NCBI GenBank assembly: GCA_040755715.1
Contig: JBFLXN010000053.1
Location: 1-15,814, forward strand
Source: JBFLXN01 sp040755715 [NCBI: Candidatus Edwardsbacteria bacterium]
GTDB lineage: Bacteria; Edwardsbacteria; AC1; JBFLXN01
Direction: 5' to 3'
Length of the DNA: 15,814 bases
The position numbers and the translations under genes were made by a program. Within the stretch, counting starts at the first letter, position 1. The number at the start of each line of letters is the position of its first letter. Of this stretch, positions 1 through 7,228 are shown in pieces. Below the pieces are notes generated by a model. The model did no database searches. It had not been told where the DNA came from and worked only from the letters and a program-made list of their open reading frames with translations.

Positions 1-117
1 TTTGATTAATTTTTTTTCATGATTAGATATTATACCGACTTTATCAGATTTTTCAAGTTTTTTAAAATATCTCATTGAAATTTGAGCCGCTGAAAACTGC
101 TCAAATTCATTTTGCAT
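1..117 (-). CDS. 5' end of an unidentified divergent ORF, cut by the window edge
   Basis: Reading the minus strand from an ATG at 117-115, all 39 codons to the window edge are open. The peptide begins MQNEFEQFSAAQISM and is rich in Lys, Glu, Gln and Ser. I recognise no family. No convincing Shine-Dalgarno sequence precedes the ATG, and the upstream bases belong to the repeat array at 121-203. The lack of stops in this AT-rich stretch is the main support, and 39 codons is a weak argument. If real, it is transcribed divergently from the plus-strand array, which would make 118-203 a shared promoter region. Confidence 0.3.
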   Translation of the reverse strand, partial: MQNEFEQFSAAQISMRYFKKLEKSDKVGIISNHEKKLIK

Positions 118-120
118 ATA

Positions 121-203
121 ACCATTAACAATTAGCAGTTATCAAATAAAGATGAACATTTTGGATTGCTAATTGATAATTTTGGATTGCTAATTGATAA
201 TTT
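121..203. repeat. Inverted heptamer array; right arm is a perfect 21-bp tandem duplication
   Basis: The 21-bp units 158-178 and 179-199 are identical, and each reads as three 7-bp words (TTGGATT, GCTAATT, GATAATT). The left arm holds the same vocabulary reverse-complemented as TTAACAA, TTAGCAG, TTATCAA (125-145). The arms are separated by about 12 bases, so the block could form an imperfect hairpin. The same 21-bp period and words recur at 7757-7788. The array runs into the start of the next gene. Confidence 0.85.
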
Positions 204-644
204 ATGCATTCTGAAGAGGTGTATGAAAAAAGATTCATCATTAGGGGTGGAGATTTTGCCAACGGCGGAGAAGTTTCTTGCAAGATAAGAAATCTGCTGA
301 AGGAAATTGGTATTTCTTCGGAAATCATCAGAAGGGTTTCTATCGCCTCCTATGAAGCAGAAATGAATGTAATTATGTATGCCCGAGAGGGAATAATGAA
401 TTTCATCATTGCACCCGAAAGAATTAAAATTATTGTAGAAGACCAGGGACCAGGAATTGAAGATATCGAATTAGCTATGCAGGAAGGCTATTCTACTGCT
501 ACAGAAGAAATGAGAGAAATGGGATTTGGCGCTGGGATGGGACTTCCTAATATCAAAAAAAATGCTGACGAATTCAAAATATCTTCGGTGGTAGGACAAG
601 GAACTAAATTAGAAATTACTGTAGGAATGAACGGAAAGAAATGA
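204..644 (+). CDS. Anti-sigma-factor-like ATP-binding protein (HATPase_c, RsbW type)
   Basis: This 146-aa protein is essentially one GHKL ATPase domain. The N-box is E51-A-E-M-N55, the G1 box is D80-QGPGI, and the G2 box is GFGAGMGL at 107-114, followed by a closing strand with GQGTKLEI. There is no phospho-acceptor His domain, so it resembles serine-kinase/anti-sigma regulators rather than a full sensor kinase. Relatives of this type sit at the head of gene sets accompanying bifurcating [FeFe]-hydrogenases, next to the ferredoxin-like protein encoded just downstream. Its role is presumably phosphorylation or binding of a regulatory partner, but the partner is unknown. The ATG at 204 has no Shine-Dalgarno sequence; GTG at 219 is an alternative. 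The stop overlaps the next start (ATGA, 641-644), implying coupled translation. Confidence 0.85.
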   Translation: MHSEEVYEKRFIIRGGDFANGGEVSCKIRNLLKEIGISSEIIRRVSIASYEAEMNVIMYAREGIMNFIIAPERIKIIVEDQGPGIEDIELAMQEGYSTATEEMREMGFGAGMGLPNIKKNADEFKISSVVGQGTKLEITVGMNGKK

Positions 645-1933
645 CCGAAAACGAATACTTACATTCAATACGCATTGATGGAAACAAATGTGTCGGTTGT
701 GTCATCTGTATGAAAGCTTGTCCCACCAAAGCTATCAGAGTTAGAAATGATAAGGCAAAAGTCCTTGGAGAAAGATGCATTGATTGTGGCGAATGTTTGC
801 GGGTCTGTCCCTATGAAGCCGTAGTTTCTCTGACTACTTCTTACTCAGAGCCTTTTAAGAAGTTCAAATATGCCGTAGCCCTCCCTTCACCTGTTCTCTA
901 TGGTCAGTTTGACCACGCTATTTTGCCTGATGAAATTCTTTTGGGATTAAAAAGAATTGGTTTTCATTATGTTTGTGATGAAGCCGGAATATGTGAAATT
1001 AGTAGTGCGGTAATTGAAGAATATTTGGAAAAGCACCCTCAGCCGAGACCAATGATTTCTTCAACCTGTCCGGTTATTGTTCGTCTCATTCAACGCCATT
1101 TTCCTTCACTCTGCGAATTGATTATTCCTATTGAACCACCACGAGAGAATGCCGCCAAACTCTTAAGAGGTGAATTAGCCAGAGAACTAAATCTGAAAGA
1201 AGAAGAAATAGGAATTGTTCACATCACTCCCTGCCCAGCTAAAATGGTTTCTATTAACCGTCCGGCCACCATGGAAAAATCACATTTGGACGGAGCCATT
1301 TCCATTCGTGATATTTATCCTTCCCTACTTTCTTCTCTCAAGTATTCGGATGAAGAACTAATTATTCAGCAGTTATTTCCCACTACCAGTCACAGTGGGA
1401 TAGGAATTGGATGGGCTCTCTCAGGAGGAGAAGTTAGAGGACTGAAAACACCGCACGCTATGGCGGTTTCGGGCGTCAGAGACACAATCAAAGTTCTTGA
1501 TGAAATTGAAGCGGGAAGGCACAAAGATGTTGATTATCTTGAATGTCTTGTTTGCCCTGATGGATGTATCGGTGGACCACTGACGGTGGAGAATCGTTTC
1601 TTGGCAAAAAGTAACATTATGCGATTGATAAAACTCTTTGGCGAAAAAAGTCACTTGAGCAAAGAAACCCTGCAACACCTCTACAAAAAAGAAGACTTCT
1701 TTTCTTTTGAAAGAAAGGTTTCTCCTACTCCCTTGCCTCCTTTGGATGATGTTCCTTCCAAAGCAATTAAGAAAATGAAAGAGCGAGACCGTCTGGTGAA
1801 AGAATTACCAGGGAAACAATGCGGTGCCTGTGGTGCCCCTGATTGCGAGACATTGGCTGAAGATATTGTTAGAGGAAAGGCGAAGATTACTGATTGCGTA
1901 TTCAAGAAAAGAAATTCAAGGTTAGTGAGTTGA
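641..1933 (+). CDS. Ferredoxin / degenerate [FeFe]-hydrogenase-like Fe-S protein (HsfB-like)
   Basis: This 430-aa soluble protein has three Fe-S regions. Two N-terminal 4Fe-4S ferredoxin motifs use C17/20/23/27 and C46/49/52/56. The middle (about 75-325) resembles the H-cluster domain of [FeFe] hydrogenases but is degenerate. The L1 position reads SSTCP instead of TSCCP (first Cys is Thr142), L2 reads TPCPAK (C198), and L3 reads CPDGCIGGP (C305, C309). A C-terminal FeS domain has C394/397/402/419. HsfB-like proteins of this layout are encoded beside bifurcating hydrogenase genes and are thought to act as redox or H2 sensors feeding the neighbouring ATPases and PHP protein. An active hydrogenase is unlikely because the canonical L1 Cys and the GGGQP end of L3 are missing. 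The ATG overlaps the previous stop. Confidence 0.85.
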   Translation: MTENEYLHSIRIDGNKCVGCVICMKACPTKAIRVRNDKAKVLGERCIDCGECLRVCPYEAVVSLTTSYSEPFKKFKYAVALPSPVLYGQFDHAILPDEILLGLKRIGFHYVCDEAGICEISSAVIEEYLEKHPQPRPMISSTCPVIVRLIQRHFPSLCELIIPIEPPRENAAKLLRGELARELNLKEEEIGIVHITPCPAKMVSINRPATMEKSHLDGAISIRDIYPSLLSSLKYSDEELIIQQLFPTTSHSGIGIGWALSGGEVRGLKTPHAMAVSGVRDTIKVLDEIEAGRHKDVDYLECLVCPDGCIGGPLTVENRFLAKSNIMRLIKLFGEKSHLSKETLQHLYKKEDFFSFERKVSPTPLPPLDDVPSKAIKKMKERDRLVKELPGKQCGACGAPDCETLAEDIVRGKAKITDCVFKKRNSRLVS

Positions 1934-1936
1934 TGA

Positions 1937-2022
1937 GTAATTAAGTCATTGGGTCATTGAGTTATTGAGTAATTAAAGCAGAAAAACACACACAGCGAAT
2001 TAAATTACTTAGTGACCTAATC
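1937..2022. repeat. Octamer tandem array with inverted counterpart
   Basis: Five consecutive 8-bp words occupy 1937-1976: GTAATTAA, GTCATTGG, GTCATTGA, GTTATTGA, GTAATTAA. After about 22 bases, 1999-2020 carries related words on the other strand (GTCACTAA and GTAATTTA when reverse-complemented). The block begins four bases after the stop of the preceding gene. The layout is the same as in the heptamer arrays elsewhere in the window. Confidence 0.75.
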
Positions 2023-2024
2023 AG

Positions 2025-2207
2025 GCTGTTGATTTAAGCCCTGTAAGGGCGAAATGTTTATAGAAATTGATTGTAAATATAATTCAGCTCCTTGGAGGAG
2101 CGAAATGTTTGTAGAATGTTGAATATAACATTTTGCTCCTACAGATGCTATAAACATATCGCTCCTAACGGAGCTATGTGGTAATCTTTAAAATTCAAAT
2201 CAACAGC
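2025..2207. repeat. Palindromic REP/MITE-like element with internal hairpins
   Basis: The element is bounded by an exact 11-bp inverted repeat, GCTGTTGATTT (2025-2035) and AAATCAACAGC (2197-2207). Inside are three hairpins: GCCCT/AGGGC (2038-2050), GCTCCT/AGGAGC (2087-2101) and GCTCC/GGAGC (2161-2174). The first two are each followed by GCGAAATGTTT(A/G)TAG, and the third is preceded by the inverse, CTATAAACATATCGC. Two or more units therefore face each other. No transposase ORF fits in the 183 bp, so this would be a non-autonomous dispersed element. Confidence 0.75.
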
Positions 2208-2223
2208 TTGAAAGGATTGAGTG

Positions 2224-2559
2224 ATGAAACTACAAGAAGTTGCTAAGAATCTCAATTTAGAGCCTAAAACTTCTAAAGAATCCTTGGACAGAGAAGTTAC
2301 TGGCGGTTATGTCAGTGACCTTTTGAGTGATGTGATGGCACATAGCCAAAAAGGAAATCTCTGGATAACTCTTCAGATTCATGAAAACATCGTAGCGGTA
2401 GCAGTTCTTAAGGAACTGGCTGGAGTAGTAATTATCAATGGAAGAGAACCAGAACAGGAAACTCTAAAGAAAGCAGAAAAAGAAAAAGTTTGTATTCTGG
2501 TAAGTAAAATGTCTGCTTTTGAATTAGCAGGACGATTATATAAGGAAATTGTGTGTTAA
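2224..2559 (+). CDS. DRTGG-domain protein
   Basis: This 111-aa protein consists of a single DRTGG domain. The signature is DREVTGGYVSDLLSDVMA at about 22-39, followed by GNLWITLQIHENIVAVAVLK and INGREP. DRTGG domains occur in phosphotransacetylase-like proteins and beside CBS domains. Stand-alone copies belong to the accessory set of bifurcating hydrogenase operons, where they are presumed to bind a small ligand; the exact role is unknown. A GTG lies at 2221, but the ATG at 2224 fits the Shine-Dalgarno AAAGGA at 2211-2216 and the family start better. The gene follows the palindromic element directly and its stop overlaps the deaminase start (TAATG). Confidence 0.85.
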   Translation: MKLQEVAKNLNLEPKTSKESLDREVTGGYVSDLLSDVMAHSQKGNLWITLQIHENIVAVAVLKELAGVVIINGREPEQETLKKAEKEKVCILVSKMSAFELAGRLYKEIVC

Positions 2560-3053
2560 TGCCATTACCAAAAGCTGGCAAAATAGAAGATGAAAAGTTT
2601 ATGAGATTAGCCATTGATAAAGCAAAACAAGGCATTGAAAATGGACAGGCGCCATTCGCGGCTTGCATAGTTAGAAATGGAAAAATTATAAGTTGTGTTC
2701 ACAACACTGTCTTCAAGACTACTGATATAACTGCTCATGCGGAAGTTCGTGCCATCAGAGAAGCCTGCAAAAAACTGAAGACCATTGATTTATCTGGTTG
2801 TATTCTTTATTCTACTTGTGAACCCTGTCCTATGTGTTTCACTGCCTGTCATTGGGCAAAAATCTCTAAGATAGTTTATGGCATAAAAATTGAAGACGCA
2901 AGAAAGTTCGGATTCAACGAAGTTGTCATTTCAAATGAAACAATGAAAAAATTAGGTAACAGTCCGATAGAGATAGTAGGAAATTTCCTTAGAGAAGAAA
3001 ACTTAGAGCTTTTCAAACTGTGGTCCAAGCGAAAGGATAAGAGGGTTTATTAA
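2559..3053 (+). CDS. Nucleoside/guanine deaminase-family zinc enzyme
   Basis: This 164-aa protein is a complete cytidine-deaminase-fold enzyme. The zinc site is H60-A-E62 (E62 is the expected proton shuttle) plus P-C90-P-M-C93. The stretch after HAE (VRAIREACK, then about 20 residues before CEPCPMC) and the C-terminal tail resemble Bacillus GuaD guanine deaminase, about 156 aa, more than TadA. Guanine deaminase would convert guanine to xanthine and release ammonia; a cytosine or tRNA-adenosine substrate cannot be excluded. The start chosen is the ATG overlapping the previous stop codon, with AAGGA at about 2542-2546; a GTG at 2553 would add two residues. The next enzyme gene is adenine deaminase, which supports a purine-salvage role. 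Confidence 0.8.
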   Translation: MPLPKAGKIEDEKFMRLAIDKAKQGIENGQAPFAACIVRNGKIISCVHNTVFKTTDITAHAEVRAIREACKKLKTIDLSGCILYSTCEPCPMCFTACHWAKISKIVYGIKIEDARKFGFNEVVISNETMKKLGNSPIEIVGNFLREENLELFKLWSKRKDKRVY

Positions 3054-3059
3054 ATAGTA

Positions 3060-3089
3060 ATGTCATTCCTGCTTTCGCACGAATGACAT
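3060..3089. repeat. Intergenic hairpin with 9-bp stem
   Basis: ATGTCATTC (3060-3068) pairs perfectly with GAATGACAT (3081-3089) across a 12-base loop. It fills the 48-bp gap between the two deaminase genes and lacks a following T-tract, so it looks like a short dispersed palindrome rather than a terminator. Confidence 0.6.
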
Positions 3090-3101
3090 ACAATCACAGA
3101 G

Positions 3102-4763
3102 ATGTCTAAAGAACTATCAAATGTGAAAAACATTACTACCACAATCTCCGGTAATATTGTAGATGTCCTAAATTCTAAAATTTACCCTGGCACACTACAA
3201 ATCGCCGAGGGCAAAATAATAGATATTGTAAAAGATACTAAATGTTATAATACTTTTATTCTCCCCGGTTTTGTTGACTCACATATCCACATTGAAAGTT
3301 CTATGCTTACACCTTCTGAATTTGCCAGGTTGGCCGTCATACATGGGACTATTGCTACTGTCTCCGACCCTCATGAAATCGGAAATGTATTAGGTGTCTC
3401 CGGGGTTAATTACATGATAGAAAACGGAAGGGCTGTTCCTTTTAAGTTTTATTTTGGAGCTCCCTCCTGTGTTCCCGCCACATCCTTTGAAACAGCCGGA
3501 GCAGAAATTAATCTTACTCAAATAGAAGAACTATTTAAGAAAAATGAAATAAAATTCTTAAGTGAAATGATGAATTTCCCCGGCGTTTTGAATGACAACC
3601 ACCAGGTTTTGGAAAAAATTCTACTGGCAAAAAAATATAAAAAGAAGATTGATGGACATGCCCCAGGTCTGCGAGAAAGCGATTTAGAAAAATATGCTGC
3701 CTCAGGTATATCTACAGACCATGAGTGTCTTGACAAAGAAGAGGCGTTAGAAAAACTAAAATTGGGAATGAAAATCCAAATACGAGAGGGCTCAGCGGCA
3801 AAAAACTTTGATACTTTGGTTCCTTTAATTGAAAAATATTATGAAAATATTATGTTTTGTAGTGATGATAAACACCCAGATGATTTAGTAAGAGGACATA
3901 TAAACGAATTAGTGAAAAGAGCACTTCAATTAGGTATAGACAAGATGAAAGTTTTGCGATGTGCCTGTGTAAATCCTGTCTTGCATTATAATCTTGAGGT
4001 TGGTCTACTGCAAAAAGGAGACTTCGCTGACTTTGTGGAAATAGACAATTTTGAAAATCTTAATATTTTGAGAACCTATATTGATGGAAAAGTTATTTCA
4101 GAAAATGGGAAAGCATTATTTCCTCATTCTGAAACCAAAATGGTTAATAACTTCAGTGCCCAATCTAAACAGGTATCAGATTTCTATGTTAAAGAAAGCC
4201 CCGGAAAAATAAGAGTAATTGGAATAATTGAAGGACAGTTAATTACAGATAGACTTTTTGAAACTCCAAAAATTTCTAATGGCTATGTCATTGCTGACCC
4301 AAAAAGAGACATTTTAAAAATTGCTGTAATAAATCGTTATCAAGATGTTTCTCCATCCCTGGGTTTCGTAAGAAATTTTGGTCTTAAGAAAGGAGCAGTG
4401 GCTTCCTCTGTAGCCCATGATTCTCATAACATAATTGCCGTAGGGGTGACAGACGAAGATATTTGCAGAGCGGTGAACTTAATTATTAGTAATAAAGGAG
4501 GTATTGTTGTGGTATCTGAGGAGATTGAAGAAATTCTCTCTCTTCCAATTGCCGGAATCATCACAAACGCAGATGGGTTTGAGGTAGCAAAACAATATTC
4601 AAAATTAGATAAAATCGCAAAAGACCTGGGGTCAAAATTGAAAACACCTTTTATGACCCTATCCTTTCTGGCACTATTGGTAATACCAAAAATAAAATTG
4701 AGTGATAAAGGACTGTTTGACGGAGAAAAGTTTGAAATAATAAATCTTTTTGAGGAGGGATGA
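3102..4763 (+). CDS. ade: Adenine deaminase
   Basis: This 553-aa cytoplasmic metal-dependent amidohydrolase is of usual adenine deaminase length. It converts adenine to hypoxanthine and ammonia. Visible features are LPGFVDSHIHIESSMLTP (metal ligands H61 and H63), the SDPHEIGNV segment (H91, E92), GHAPGL, a STDHE segment, and FCSDDKHPDDL near 260-270. The C-terminal Ade-specific domain includes GFVRNFGLKKGAVASSVAHDSHN-type sequence and ends normally. The ATG at 3102 has only a weak AGAG upstream. Together with the deaminase gene 48 bp upstream it forms a purine-deamination pair inside an otherwise redox/regulatory array. I see no truncation or frameshift. Confidence 0.95.
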   Translation: MSKELSNVKNITTTISGNIVDVLNSKIYPGTLQIAEGKIIDIVKDTKCYNTFILPGFVDSHIHIESSMLTPSEFARLAVIHGTIATVSDPHEIGNVLGVSGVNYMIENGRAVPFKFYFGAPSCVPATSFETAGAEINLTQIEELFKKNEIKFLSEMMNFPGVLNDNHQVLEKILLAKKYKKKIDGHAPGLRESDLEKYAASGISTDHECLDKEEALEKLKLGMKIQIREGSAAKNFDTLVPLIEKYYENIMFCSDDKHPDDLVRGHINELVKRALQLGIDKMKVLRCACVNPVLHYNLEVGLLQKGDFADFVEIDNFENLNILRTYIDGKVISENGKALFPHSETKMVNNFSAQSKQVSDFYVKESPGKIRVIGIIEGQLITDRLFETPKISNGYVIADPKRDILKIAVINRYQDVSPSLGFVRNFGLKKGAVASSVAHDSHNIIAVGVTDEDICRAVNLIISNKGGIVVVSEEIEEILSLPIAGIITNADGFEVAKQYSKLDKIAKDLGSKLKTPFMTLSFLALLVIPKIKLSDKGLFDGEKFEIINLFEEG

Positions 4764-4823
4764 AAAATAAATAAACCTATCATTTTGCCGCTCCAAGTTC
4801 GGGATAAGGAGCACGGAGGTAAT

Positions 4824-5114
4824 ATGGATCCAAGAATAAAAGAGATAGAGAGAGAAATAGTAAAGGTAGCGAGTAAGTTCAAACCCAAAGAGATATGGCT
4901 TTTCGGTTCCATAATTGAAGATGGGTTTGAAAAGGCAAAAGATATAGATATAGCGGTGAAAGGAGTTGAAAAAGATTTCTTTAAACTTTACGGTAGGCTT
5001 ATATGGATTCTTGAGGGCAAGTTCCGTAAGACAGTTGACCTTGTGCCAGTAGATTGGTTGAAAGAAAAAAAACTTTTCCTTAAATATGTGCGGAAGGGCT
5101 CAAGACTGATATGA
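4824..5114 (+). CDS. mntA: MntA-type minimal nucleotidyltransferase antitoxin
   Basis: This 96-aa protein is a minimal nucleotidyltransferase. It has GS(x10)DxD exactly (G28-S29, D40-I-D42), and a third acidic residue at D72 in the strand TVDLV. In characterised MntA/HepT pairs, MntA transfers AMP to a tyrosine of HepT and so blocks its RNase activity. The start is the ATG behind a strong GGAGG (4815-4819); an upstream TTG at 4785 is not needed. The stop overlaps the ATG of the HEPN gene (ATGA, 5111-5114). The pair sits between adenine deaminase and the PHP gene, reading in the direction of the array, and looks like an acquired toxin-antitoxin module. Confidence 0.88.
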   Translation: MDPRIKEIEREIVKVASKFKPKEIWLFGSIIEDGFEKAKDIDIAVKGVEKDFFKLYGRLIWILEGKFRKTVDLVPVDWLKEKKLFLKYVRKGSRLI

Positions 5115-5533
5115 GAGAGAAAATAATAAGAGAAAAGAGACTGGTTGAAGAAACCGTGAAAGAACTGAATAAAAAACTTATCAAGAATAAACATACCCAG
5201 GACGAAATCGTAGCTATGTCTAAATATATTTATGATATTTATTCAGGAATGGAAAACATACTAAAAATCTATCTAAAAACGAAGGGGAAGGAAATACCCA
5301 GTAGCATTACCTGGCATCGTGACTTATTGGAAATTTCTCATTCTGCCGGGATAATATCCAGAGAAATCCTAGAAAAACTTCAAGAACTTTTGGGTTTCAG
5401 ACACATTTTTGCCCACGGCTATGCCGTGAGACTCCGTGAATCTCGTGTGAAAGATTTATGTGAGGAGACCTTAGATGTTTGGTTGAAGTTTGTTCGGGAG
5501 ATAGAACAATTTTCAGAAATAGATACGGAATAG
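5111..5533 (+). CDS. hepT: HepT-like HEPN ribonuclease toxin
   Basis: This 140-aa helical protein carries the full HepT signature Rx4HxY: R97-HIFA-H102-G-Y104. The Arg and His form the RNase site of HEPN toxins, and the Tyr is the residue AMPylated by MntA in characterised systems. The preceding helices have the usual amphipathic pattern, with no membrane segment or signal peptide. It overlaps the mntA stop by four bases, so antitoxin and toxin are likely translated together. Only 12 bases separate it from the PHP gene. With all catalytic residues intact in both partners, the module is probably functional. Confidence 0.88.
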   Translation: MREKIIREKRLVEETVKELNKKLIKNKHTQDEIVAMSKYIYDIYSGMENILKIYLKTKGKEIPSSITWHRDLLEISHSAGIISREILEKLQELLGFRHIFAHGYAVRLRESRVKDLCEETLDVWLKFVREIEQFSEIDTE

Positions 5534-5545
5534 TAAACTGTAAAA

Positions 5546-6331
5546 GTGAAAGAGAGATGGGATGAGGTGAAACATATCCAGGTCCCACTGAGTCTAAAAG
5601 AATTTCGCACTGACTTGCACATTCATTCCTGTCTTTCTCCCTGTGGTGACCTTCTAATGTCACCACGGAAGATAGTGGAGAAAGCGAAGGAAGAAAAATT
5701 AGACATAATATCCATCACTGACCACAATTCTGCAGAAAATGTTCTGGCGACAATAAAAGCCGGTACAGAAAAACAGATTGCAGTTATTCCCGGAATAGAA
5801 ATTACTTCTGAAGAAGAAGTTCACATCATAGGATTATTTGAGGGGATAGAAGACCTTTTGGAGATTCAAAAACTCGTCTATGAAAAATTGCTACCGGGAG
5901 AAAATAACGAAGGTTTGTTCGGTGAACAGATAATTGCCAATGAAAACGACGAAGTAGAAGGATTCAATAAAAGATTGCTTATTGGTGCTACTTCACTTTC
6001 TGCCCAGCGAATTGTTGAACTTATCCATTCTTTTAGGGGTTTAGCGATTGCTTCGCACATAGATAGAGAGGGTTTCAGCATCATCGGACAACTGGGGATA
6101 ATTCCGGAAAATTTGCCACTAGATGCCCTGGAAATTTCACCCCAATTGAACCTGAAAGAAGCAAAGAAAAAATTCAATCAATACTGCCGTTATCCTTTCG
6201 TCAGTTTTTCTGATGCGCATTTCTTAGAAGACATTGCCAAGGTTTACACCATCTTTCTCTTAGGAAAACCAACCTTGGAAGAAATAAAAAGGGCACTTAG
6301 AGAAGAAGCAGGAAGAAAAATCTTAGAATGA
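5546..6331 (+). CDS. PHP-domain phosphoesterase-like protein
   Basis: This 261-aa protein belongs to the polymerase-and-histidinol-phosphatase (PHP) superfamily. Metal-binding motifs seen are D23-L-H25-I-H27, T58-D59-H60, G-I-E85-I-T, H93, S-H171 and S-D223-A-H225, so the trinuclear site appears complete. PHP proteins hydrolyse phosphoesters. Copies next to bifurcating hydrogenase genes form part of a conserved accessory set with HATPase, DRTGG and HsfB-like proteins, which suggests a role in signalling, with substrate unknown. The start is taken as GTG at 5546; GTG at 5567 is an alternative closer to the first conserved strand. The stop overlaps the ATG of the next gene (6328-6331). Confidence 0.85.
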   Translation: MKERWDEVKHIQVPLSLKEFRTDLHIHSCLSPCGDLLMSPRKIVEKAKEEKLDIISITDHNSAENVLATIKAGTEKQIAVIPGIEITSEEEVHIIGLFEGIEDLLEIQKLVYEKLLPGENNEGLFGEQIIANENDEVEGFNKRLLIGATSLSAQRIVELIHSFRGLAIASHIDREGFSIIGQLGIIPENLPLDALEISPQLNLKEAKKKFNQYCRYPFVSFSDAHFLEDIAKVYTIFLLGKPTLEEIKRALREEAGRKILE

Positions 6332-6795
6332 ACAAAAAAGAAGCTCTGATTATTGCTCGGCGGTCTCTAAAAAGAATTCTAATTAATTTCCCCGAGAGAT
6401 TGATTTCCTTGGTGTTTTACGGTAGTCTTGCCCGCGGAGAATCAAAAGAGTCAAGTGATATAGACCTCTTTGTTGTTTTAAAGGAACCTTTTGAATTTAT
6501 TCCTACCAGAAGAGAAATCTACAAACTACTCAATAAAGGACAAAAAGAAGTGGAAATATCTTCACTAATTATGAGTAAAAAAGAAGTAACCCGGATTCAG
6601 CCTATCCACTTTGAACTCTATGCTGATGGTATTGTCTTGTATGACACAGAAGATTTTATGAAAAAAATCCTTAAGCGAGTGAGTGAAATAATAGCGAAAC
6701 TCGGTTCGGTCCGTTATAGGACTCAGGATAGATGTTATGGATGGATCTTAAAGAAAGATATAAAAGTTGGCGAAATAATTGAAATTGAATTGTGA
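6328..6795 (+). CDS. Nucleotidyltransferase-domain protein (MNT family), partner of HEPN gene
   Basis: This 155-aa protein has a minimal nucleotidyltransferase domain: G32-S33-(x10)-D44-I-D46, with E76 (VEISSL) at the place of the third acidic residue. It is longer than the first MntA and has a C-terminal helical extension of about 50 residues (110-155). It belongs to the MNT/HEPN two-gene type, in which the transferase is usually antitoxin-like. The ATG overlaps the PHP stop and its own stop overlaps the HEPN start (GTGA, 6792-6795). The pair has therefore been joined to its neighbours without any spacer. Confidence 0.82.
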   Translation: MNKKEALIIARRSLKRILINFPERLISLVFYGSLARGESKESSDIDLFVVLKEPFEFIPTRREIYKLLNKGQKEVEISSLIMSKKEVTRIQPIHFELYADGIVLYDTEDFMKKILKRVSEIIAKLGSVRYRTQDRCYGWILKKDIKVGEIIEIEL

Positions 6796-7226
6796 ATAAC
6801 CTTACAGAAGTCCAGAGAAGAATCAAGATCGCCGAAAGGCATCTAATGGAAACGCAACAGGCGTTCAAGCGTGATGATTGGCCAGAAACAGTGCATCACG
6901 CCCAGTTATGCGTGGAGAATTCTGCAAAGGCAATTATTTCTTTCTTTAAGATACCGTCATGGTCACACGACCCTGGAGAGGAATTAGAAGCATCAATTAC
7001 CAAAATCAAAATCCCAAAGAGTCTAGAAATAGAACTACGGAATCTTGTCTCTTATTGCCATGAGATGGCTCCGGAACATGCAAAAACAAATTATGGCACC
7101 ATAACACAGCTTCCTGAAGAACTCTATACCAAATCCGAGGCTAGGAGAGCATTGAAAATGGCTAAGGATAGTCTAAAAACTGCTAAAGACTTTTCAAAAT
7201 TTTGGTTAAAAAATAGGAAGACATAA
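6792..7226 (+). CDS. HEPN-domain protein, partner of the nucleotidyltransferase
   Basis: This 144-aa all-helical protein matches the HEPN pattern: VHHAQLCVENSAKAI (about 34-48), then SHDPGEEL (58-65), then a conserved helix pair. It lacks the Rx4HxY motif of the upstream HepT; the closest candidate for an RNase pair is R83-N-LVSYC-H90 (Rx6H), so toxic RNase activity is uncertain. The GTG start overlaps the upstream stop. Two bases after its stop comes the TTG start of the ATPase gene. MNT/HEPN pairs are common mobile or TA-like modules, and some may instead bind nucleotides for regulation. Confidence 0.75.
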   Translation: MNNLTEVQRRIKIAERHLMETQQAFKRDDWPETVHHAQLCVENSAKAIISFFKIPSWSHDPGEELEASITKIKIPKSLEIELRNLVSYCHEMAPEHAKTNYGTITQLPEELYTKSEARRALKMAKDSLKTAKDFSKFWLKNRKT

Positions 7227-7228
7227 TC

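Noticed and set aside
173-201. TTGATA-17-GATAAT promoter-like pair
   Set aside because: The spacing and matches are good, but the pair arises from the 21-bp tandem repeat, and transcription would begin at about 208, inside the first gene. It would need a start at GTG 219 or later with almost no leader.
2025-2207. Riboswitch or structured leader RNA for the DRTGG gene
   Set aside because: Repeated hairpin-plus-tail units in both orientations and the inverted border fit a dispersed palindromic element better than a unique structured RNA; no known riboswitch core was seen.
4424-4912. 162-aa open frame on the minus strand over the end of the adenine deaminase gene
   Set aside because: It lies almost wholly opposite conserved ade sequence and the mntA start, has no Shine-Dalgarno sequence, and its Ser/Ile/Phe-rich composition is typical of antisense shadow frames.
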